Position numbers and translations under genes: made by a program. The notes below the pieces were generated by a model, which was not told the DNA's origin, did no database searches, and was given only the letters and a program-made list of their open reading frames with translations. Shown in pieces: positions 1-5,054 of a stretch of DNA of 9,987 nucleotides; position 1 is the first letter of the stretch; the number at the start of each line of letters is the position of its first letter. This stretch comes from an uncultured Lachnospiraceae bacterium (GTDB lineage: Bacteria; Bacillota; Clostridia; Lachnospirales; Lachnospiraceae): positions 1 to 9,987 of the forward strand of contig CAPNGW010000065.1 in assembly GCA_948665105.1 (NCBI GenBank), read 5' to 3'.

Positions 1-1263
1 ACCATCACATCCAGTATGAAATTTCCGTTTTCCGTATAGCAGAACATCTCCCCGTCAAGTCGTCCTGCCGCCTCCTGTATTGCCATAAGCCCGAAACCGT
101 GTCCCGGCTCTGTCTTGCTGGTGGGAACTGCCTCGCCCCATGCCACATGAAGCCCGTCCAGGCACCTGTTTCTAATCCGGATCAGGAGATATTCACGGTG
201 ATAACGCATATGTACGGAAACCTCCCGCTTTTCCTTCTCCAGCTTTTTAAGGGCATCGCAGGCATTTTCCAGCCCGTCCGCAAGGATACGGCACAGCTCC
301 ATATAGGGCAGCCCTTCCTCCCCAATCTGTATGTCCATCCTGCACGATGCCGATATTTCCTCCAGCTTCCGGTCATAATAAGCAAGCGTGGCGTTGATGT
401 ACGGGTTGGAGCAGAACTGTCCCGACTGGACATCCATTTTCTGTTCCACGCCTGCAAGGTATTCCACCGCCTCTTTTATTTTCCCCGCTGACAACAGACC
501 GGAAAGGGTGGCTGTGTAGCCCTTTATGTCATGTTTCATCTTCCTGATACTCTGCTGGCTGTCAAGCTGTACCTCCAGCGTGTTCTTCTGCTCCTGTAAG
601 ATGCGCTCACTCTCATGCTTTCTATGGAGCAGGAGCTGACGGTACATTGCCATAAAGATTGTGGCGTAGGTCATGGGCATCAGCAGAAGAATCAGCAGGA
701 AAACAGGCAGCTCCTGGGGTCTTTTTGTCACGACCACCGGAAAATTGGCGCTTACGGCAAGCAATACATAATAAAACGCTGTCATACCCGCAAACAGTCC
801 CCATCCCTCATCCACCGACTCCTGTAATTCCATATACGGCTTTCTCAAATGGCGGACTGCTGTCCACTCCGCCAGCGGGAACAGCAGCAGCCTTCCCACA
901 AACATCAGGACATACTGCCCCCCCTCCCAGATAAAAATCCATAAGATTTGTCACGGCAATAATCCACAGCGCCACCGTATCCGCAAGGCAGAAGGTAAAG
1001 AAAAACCTCCCCTTCTTATCCCTGGACATAAGCCAGAAGAATAACAGGCTCGGCAGGGTGCAGGTCAGTACAAAGACTTTTCCCATAACCTCCGCCCCGT
1101 ATACCATAAGCCCCGCCACATTCAGAAGGATCAGAGGCCCCATGAAGATTCCCGTGAGCAGAAAGGTCTTCTTCCGGGTATGGCGGGAGCGGTACAGGAG
1201 CATAAAAATAATCAGTATGTGGGACAGTGACCACAGTACGGACAAATCCCTGAGTATTGTCAT
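1..1263 (-). pseudogene. AgrC-like GHKL sensor histidine kinase, frameshifted at a 7-G tract, 3' end beyond the window
   Basis: Membrane sensor kinase expected to autophosphorylate on His and pass the phosphate to the adjacent LytTR regulator. Reading from ATG 1263, the first 115 codons encode hydrophobic segments (e.g. SHILIIFMLLY, VFVLTCTLPSLLFFWLM). Frame then breaks at seven G (plus-strand C 918-924). Dropping one G gives LGGGQYVLMFVGRLLLF and an uninterrupted frame from 917 to the left edge, which I checked codon by codon. On the corrected numbering the H-box is MKHDIKGY (His ~244), the N-box LADGLENACDALKK (Asn ~333) and the G-box GHGFGL (~387-392), as in GHKL kinases of the AgrC group. 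About 420 residues are visible, so only a short tail is missing. It starts 1 nt after the regulator stop, implying co-transcription and coupling. As written, translation would end at 808, after the membrane part and before the kinase domains. The cause could be a true mutation, phase variation or a sequencing error. Confidence 0.85.
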
Positions 1264-1264
1264 C

Positions 1265-1975
1265 TTATGAATCCACCCCCTCGAACAGTATCTGCTGATA
1301 CCGCTTTCTTACTACTGCATAATACCGTCTGGACACGGGAATCCATTCCCCGGCAACCATCAGGTCATAGCCATTCATATCCTCCACATGGTATATATTG
1401 ACGATAAAGCTCTGGTGGCAGCGCAGGAACGTGTCCCCGCATATCTGCTGTTCCAAATCGTTTAACTTTCCCGTACTTTCCTGTATCCTGCCGTCCGTGC
1501 AACAGATGACAAGGGTATGTCCCCGGATGCCGATATAGCGGATTTTCCCATAGGGAATAACGCCGCTTTTTCCCCACCATAAGTAGACGAGGGCTTTCTC
1601 TTTGTTGTCTGAACGTCTCTCAAGGTTTGCCTGCACCTTCTTAAGCAGTTTCTTTATGCTCTCTTCCCTCACGGGCTTTATCAGGTACTGGATTGCATAG
1701 AGGTCGTATGCCTCCCGGTAAAAGTCATCGCTGGTGGAGACAAAACAGAGCAGAGCTTCTTCCTCCCCCCTTTGCAGCCGTTCCGCCAGCTCGATTCCGT
1801 TCATGGATTCCTCCATGAAAATATCCAGCAGGTACAGGTCAAATTGTTTGTTTTGTACTTCCACATCGGACAGAAGGCTTTCCGCATCGGAATAGACGCT
1901 GACCTCATGCCCCGCCAAATACTTTTTAAGAAGCAGGGCATCCTCCATACAGTCATCACAGACTGCTATCCGCAT
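1265..1975 (-). CDS. LytTR-family response regulator (AgrA/LytR type)
   Basis: Cytoplasmic two-component response regulator that binds DNA through a LytTR domain. The receiver domain (about residues 1-115) begins MRIAVCDD, with acidic residues Asp7 and Asp8. The phospho-acceptor is Asp51 in LYLLDIF, and the conserved Lys100 lies in YLIKPV. The LytTR domain covers roughly residues 135-235, including the typical FLRCHQSFIVNIYHVE and IPVSRRYY segments. I choose the ATG at 1975: AAGGAG lies 8 nt upstream, whereas the in-frame ATG at 1981 and GTG at 1984 sit on or within 2 nt of that site. The result is 236 aa, normal for the family. The stop is 1 nt from the histidine kinase start, so the pair forms an operon with the regulator first. 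Its partner kinase is frameshifted, so the regulator may lack its normal phosphate donor here. No agrB/agrD-like peptide gene is visible in the window. Confidence 0.94.
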   Translation of the reverse strand: MRIAVCDDCMEDALLLKKYLAGHEVSVYSDAESLLSDVEVQNKQFDLYLLDIFMEESMNGIELAERLQRGEEEALLCFVSTSDDFYREAYDLYAIQYLIKPVREESIKKLLKKVQANLERRSDNKEKALVYLWWGKSGVIPYGKIRYIGIRGHTLVICCTDGRIQESTGKLNDLEQQICGDTFLRCHQSFIVNIYHVEDMNGYDLMVAGEWIPVSRRYYAVVRKRYQQILFEGVDS

Positions 1976-2002
1976 GGACATCACTCCTTAACAGTTTTTT
2001 CT

Positions 2003-2038
2003 AAAAAGCTCACTTTGAGCTATTACAGATAAAATCTG
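2003..2038 (-). promoter_or_regulatory. Two tandem hairpins in the response-regulator leader, the second terminator-like
   Basis: Read on the minus strand, the leader between the likely promoter and the regulator start holds CAGAT-TTT-ATCTG (2038-2026), a 5-bp stem. It is followed by AGCTCA-AAG-TGAGCT (2021-2007), a 6-bp stem with a 3-nt loop and then TTTT (2006-2003). The second has the form of a short, weak intrinsic terminator placed before the gene, so it may attenuate expression. Both stems are short, and no alternative antiterminator pairing is obvious. Confidence 0.45.
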
Positions 2039-2062
2039 CGCTGATATTAAAATATATTTCAT

Positions 2063-2068
2063 ATTATA
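2063..2068 (-). promoter_or_regulatory. Extended -10 promoter for the two-component operon
   Basis: On the minus strand, TATAAT at 2068-2063 is preceded by TGA, giving the extended -10 form TGnTATAAT. No convincing -35 hexamer lies 16-18 nt upstream, which fits an extended -10 or activator-dependent promoter. The predicted start would leave a leader of about 80 nt containing the two hairpins. The 245-bp gap upstream of the regulator otherwise holds AT-rich sequence and the palindromic element at 2147-2221. Confidence 0.5.
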
Positions 2069-2146
2069 TCATGTTTTTTGTCATTCAGATGTGTTAATTT
2101 GGTCGCAAATCATGCTAATTTTGCATATTTTCCGTTTTTTCGCCAT

Positions 2147-2221
2147 AAAAGGCGCCCCTGTCTCCTTGGCAAACTGCTTTGAGAAAGGGATGCTTTGCCG
2201 CTGTGGCTCAGACGCCTTTTT
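2147..2221 (-). repeat. Structured palindromic intergenic element (nested inverted repeats)
   Basis: The outer arms are AAAAGGCG (2147-2154) and CGCCTTTTT (2213-2221). Inside them, TCT (2161-2163) can pair with AGA (2210-2212), CC (2164-2165) with GG (2205-2206), GGCAAA (2168-2173) with TTTGCC (2194-2199), and GC (2176-2177) with GC (2192-2193). The result is one long interrupted stem about 75 nt in length, flanked by A and T runs, so either strand could end in a U tract. It could be a bidirectional terminator, a small structured RNA or a dispersed palindromic repeat. It lies directly behind the truncated ABC ATPase remnant. I cannot assign it to a named family. Confidence 0.5.
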
Positions 2222-2229
2222 GCTTCATC

Positions 2230-2538
2230 TCATCTGATTTTTTTCATAACTCCCACATGCTTTTTGTCATCCGGATTCAAGCCCACCAGCTCTATATATT
2301 TTCGCATTTCATCTTCCCTGATTTTTTCCCTGATAGATGCTAGGTATTTTAAGTTTTTTAACCCAGAATACCTGGACAGAAAACCCGGCGACTCAATGAT
2401 AAAACCTATATTCCCCGGATAATCCACCTCTTTTCCAACAACTTTGCCACCAACTGTCACTGTTCCTGTTGAGGGATACAATAAGCCACAGATACATTTG
2501 AGAAGAACCGTTTTGCCGAAACCATTTCTTCCTATCAT
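2230..2538 (-). pseudogene. ABC transporter ATP-binding protein remnant, truncated at both ends
   Basis: This 102-residue frame matches the Walker A part of an ABC ATPase. MIGRNGFGKTVLLKCICGLL contains the P-loop GRNGFGKT, and PGNIGFIIESPGFLSRYSG is the Q-loop region typical of Clostridial drug- or bacteriocin-export ATPases. The residues normally found before the P-loop (about 30) are missing. The frame ends right after DDKKHVG, exactly where the LSGGQ-like signature, Walker B and H-loop should follow. It therefore cannot hydrolyse ATP. In-frame sequence upstream of the ATG (AEYSQ) looks like the tail of the lost N-terminus, then a stop occurs. Its ATG overlaps the stop of the upstream small gene (ATGA), which is probably a product of the deletion rather than true coupling. 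I see no permease gene nearby. Confidence 0.82.
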
Positions 2539-2930
2539 TTGCGAATACTCTGCTCACGAAATCTCCTCTCCTGTGACAGCGTTAAACCGGCTTCTTTCTG
2601 CTGCCCGTCACAGGCTTTAAGCATCCCCATCATGGTTATCATTTCAATCCCACTATTTGACAATAATACCGTTGCAGTAACCGGATGGGCTACGAACATA
2701 CCTTTTGTCTGTTGGAGCATCGGTTCATTTCGATATACCGGAATTCCATTTACCTTTACAGTAAACGTCATTCGATACACCTCCAGCCCTTCTTCAAAGG
2801 TATCGCTTTCATAGCCCTTTGCCGACAAAACTCCCTGATATTCCTCATCTTCCATAATTACTTTTTGCACATTTACAAAATCTTCTTTATCCATGGCGAC
2901 CACTTCAAGAGTCTCCAATTCCCCGGCCAC
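2535..2930 (-). CDS. Hypothetical protein, 131 aa, possibly frameshifted near its start
   Basis: I do not recognise this protein. It is soluble-looking and acidic in its first half (VIMEDEEYQG, SDTFEEGLEV), with a beta-rich middle (YRMTFTVKVNGIPVYRNEP) and a charged tail rich in Glu, Gln and Arg. There is no signal peptide and no membrane span. The coordinates use the GTG at 2930, which has no well-placed ribosome binding site; an ATG at 2894 is also possible. A better start may be ATG 2952, which opens MEVKK and then hits a stop. Removing one A from the run at 2940-2936 would join it to this frame as MEVKKIEVAGELETLEVV. An AAGGA sequence lies 11 nt before that ATG. The last residues overlap the ABC remnant by ATGA, so the C-terminus may also be altered by the deletion. 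Confidence 0.5.
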   Translation of the reverse strand: MAGELETLEVVAMDKEDFVNVQKVIMEDEEYQGVLSAKGYESDTFEEGLEVYRMTFTVKVNGIPVYRNEPMLQQTKGMFVAHPVTATVLLSNSGIEMITMMGMLKACDGQQKEAGLTLSQERRFREQSIRK

Positions 2931-2981
2931 TTCAATTTTTCTTAACCTCCATAACCCAAGATATCCTTATATTAGCAGGAA

Positions 2982-3014
2982 GAAAAAATAACGCCCACCG
3001 TCAAGTGAGCGTTA
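2982..3014 (-). terminator. Rho-independent terminator behind the DUF4143 remnant
   Basis: On the minus strand, TAACGC pairs with GCGTTA (3014-3009 with 2994-2989). After one mismatch, CAC/GTG extends the stem around a 6-nt loop. Six T follow (2988-2983). It begins 20 nt after the stop of the DUF4143 remnant at 3034, the expected place for an intrinsic terminator, and separates it from the hypothetical gene. Confidence 0.75.
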
Positions 3015-3033
3015 CGATTAATTTTCATGCACA

Positions 3034-3774
3034 TTACATTCTTCCATTTTGTCCGTCTGCTTCTGCCTTACCTAAAAAGTATAAAAACGCTATGGCAGGT
3101 ATCCGCAATATGGGTACTTTTGTTTCGTGCTTTGCGATACCGAAATCATCTAATTGCTTGGTAACAAGAAAAGCATTTGTCACTTTTGAATTTTCGTCCT
3201 TACAAAGCTCAACGATGGCATCGGTGGCAGGAATATGGGAGTTATTGCGGTACTTCACTTCACAGAGAATTTTCTCACGGGGAAGCTCCACAACCACATC
3301 CACTTCTTTCTGGTTGTCCTTTGCCTTTCGGAAATAACCAAGCTGTGCCGAAGTGCCTTGATAAAAAGATACGATATGCTTATACACCGTGGTTTCTACC
3401 ATAGCCCCCAATTCCTTTTCATCAGTTAACACATCATCAATCATCAATACCGCATTACGGATTGCGGCATCGGCAACAAAGATTTTCGGTTTTCCTTTTA
3501 ACGCCCCCTTACTGCCTACATCCATCGGTTTTGCAAGATAGATAAGATTGGACATTTCAAGAGCGTCAATATATCCGTCAATGGTACTAACAGAAGTGTT
3601 TTCCAGTTCCTTTGCCGCCGTTGTTACACTGAAAATTTCTGTAGAGTTCATACAGAGATATAAAAACAGTTTTTCCATTAACAGCGGACTTCGGATATTA
3701 AACAGGGTCAGCACATCACGCCTGATAACCTTATCAACCACATCTAAAATATACTTACATATCTCTGGCACCAC
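3034..3774 (-). pseudogene. DUF4143 C-terminal part of an AAA_14-type ATPase, ATPase domain missing
   Basis: The family consists of ~400-450 residue proteins with an N-terminal AAA_14 ATPase, a winged helix and a C-terminal PD-(D/E)XK-like DUF4143 domain; cellular role poorly defined. Only the second half is present (246 aa). It opens at VPEICKYILDVVDKVIRRDV, the segment that normally follows the ATPase (usually GGxPE). A winged-helix region follows at ~47-85 (FSVTTAAKELENTSVSTIDGYIDAL). The nuclease-fold core is KEVDVVVE (156-163) and CEVKYR (171-176; Asp159, Glu172, Lys174). No Walker A or B is present. A stop codon sits immediately before the GTG start. GGAGG lies 9 nt upstream, so a short product could be made, but it would lack ATPase activity. 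The 64 bp between it and the gene at 3839 hold no other gene. Confidence 0.83.
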
Positions 3775-3838
3775 TTAGCCCTTCCTCCATGCCAATTCAT
3801 GGGGTGATGTAATTCAATTATCCTACGTGGAATTAAAA

Positions 3839-4945
3839 CTATTTTATCACGCCGAGCCCCTTTGCCACAAGCGTAATAAAATCCTGCACATTGGTTATCA
3901 TGGTTGTGGCGGACAGGCTTCCCCTGTCTAAGAGCTTATTAACCACAAATTCATCTGCATCCACCGTGTACAAGTATATCGGCCGGATCTCACCGTTTTC
4001 CAGTACACGGAAGGAGGGCGTCATGTTTCCTACAGCAATGGTATGGAGCATGGTTGCCAGGCAGATAACAGTCGTTGCGCTACGTACGATATCCCTCATT
4101 GCATTGGCCGCTTTATAAGCATCCCCAATCACCTCCGGAAGGGGGCCGTCGTCACGGATGGAACCTGCCAGAGCCATGGGCACATGGTTGTTTATGCAGC
4201 TGCAGATAATTCCGTCATTTAAATTATAGTCCTTCATAAATTGGGGAATAGAACCGCTTCTTCTTACCTTGTTCAATACGTCCAGGTGATTGTAATGCCC
4301 GTTGGGCTGGGATACCTGGGTATAAATATCCTGGCCGAGGGCCGTATGTAGCAGCGCACCCTCCAGGTCATGTGTGGCAAGGGCGTTGCCTGCCAGAAGC
4401 CCCTGGACATATCCGTTTTCCACCAACGCCTGCATCGCTGCCCTTGCATCTGCATCGAAAGAAAAGGCGGGCCCCATTACCCATACCACCTTTCCGCCGT
4501 GCTCTTTTTCGTATTTTAACAGTTCAAACAGCTTGTCATAGTCCCGTGCAAAAGATGTTTCACGGCTTCTCCCCTGACGGAATACAAACTGATCGTCCAG
4601 CTTCCTTCCCGGCTCTTCAAATCCATGACAGTGTAGATACACCCCTTCCTCGCCTCTCTCTGTCCTTCCCAGTAATACCTTCTGGCCCTTTTTAATATTT
4701 CTCGCCTCTACAACGGCAAGGCATCCATCCTCACAAAGGACTACACAGGAATCCATGCGGCTTTCCTCCGCCAGCTTCCACTCTCCGCTGATTTTAAAAT
4801 ATTCTGGATATATGGACGTACTGTGGAAATTCTCCGGAACCACCCCGTCCTTTTCTGCTTCCTCATACTTGGCATCCGGTGCATTTACAAACATTTCCTG
4901 TGTAAAATCCGGATGATGATATTTTGGCATTTCAAACACTGACAT
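3839..4945 (-). CDS. TIGR00300 / ornithine cyclodeaminase-like protein, lacking the N-terminal LOR/SDH domain
   Basis: The protein (368 aa) matches the C-terminal portion of archaeal-type ornithine cyclodeaminases and of cyanobacterial AgrE/ArgZ. In that family an NAD-dependent Rossmann-type domain converts ornithine to proline and ammonia. The first module (~35-105) has PENFHSTSIYPEYFKISGEW and IKKGQKVLLG. The second (~150-368) has the family-typical GNALATHD (186-193), GHYNHLDVLNKVRRSGSI (216-233), AGSIRDDGPLPEV (260-272) and LATMLHTIAVGNM (296-308). Archaeal relatives (~400 aa) carry an extra N-terminal LOR/SDH segment that is absent here, so the exact activity is uncertain. The start is supported by GAGG 8 nt before the ATG. 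It lies downstream of pyruvate phosphate dikinase with a hairpin between them and no obvious promoter of its own, so it may depend partly on readthrough. Confidence 0.85.
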   Translation of the reverse strand: MSVFEMPKYHHPDFTQEMFVNAPDAKYEEAEKDGVVPENFHSTSIYPEYFKISGEWKLAEESRMDSCVVLCEDGCLAVVEARNIKKGQKVLLGRTERGEEGVYLHCHGFEEPGRKLDDQFVFRQGRSRETSFARDYDKLFELLKYEKEHGGKVVWVMGPAFSFDADARAAMQALVENGYVQGLLAGNALATHDLEGALLHTALGQDIYTQVSQPNGHYNHLDVLNKVRRSGSIPQFMKDYNLNDGIICSCINNHVPMALAGSIRDDGPLPEVIGDAYKAANAMRDIVRSATTVICLATMLHTIAVGNMTPSFRVLENGEIRPIYLYTVDADEFVVNKLLDRGSLSATTMITNVQDFITLVAKGLGVIK

Positions 4946-5006
4946 AATCTTTACCTCTGTACTCTACCATTTCTTCTTCACGCTTTCTTCCGCGTCTTGC
5001 TTATAA

Positions 5007-5041
5007 CGAGGACCTTGAAGGTGTATCCCTCAAGGTCCTCG
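5007..5041 (-). terminator. Strong hairpin behind ppdK (terminator or processing site)
   Basis: A perfect 12-bp inverted repeat, CGAGGACCTTGA / TCAAGGTCCTCG, with an 11-nt loop begins 14 nt after the ppdK stop. The position suggests a transcription terminator. On the minus strand the stem is followed by TTATAAGC, not a real U tract, so termination may be partial. The stem may instead protect the ppdK mRNA 3' end while some transcription continues into the next gene. Confidence 0.65.
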
Positions 5042-5054
5042 ATTTCGTTAATCT

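Noticed and set aside
99..491. Plus-strand frame (130 codons) at the left end
   Set aside because: It is antisense to the kinase domain, whose minus-strand frame is continuous and carries the H, N and G boxes.
918..924. Programmed -1 ribosomal frameshift in the kinase
   Set aside because: Restoring the frame needs a +1 shift (skipping one G), so the common -1 slippery mechanism cannot explain it; slippage or mutation is more likely.
1985..2130. AgrA-type direct-repeat binding sites upstream of the regulator
   Set aside because: A sequence like ACTGTTAAG is near the LytTR half-site pattern, but I found no second copy at the required 12-13 bp spacing.
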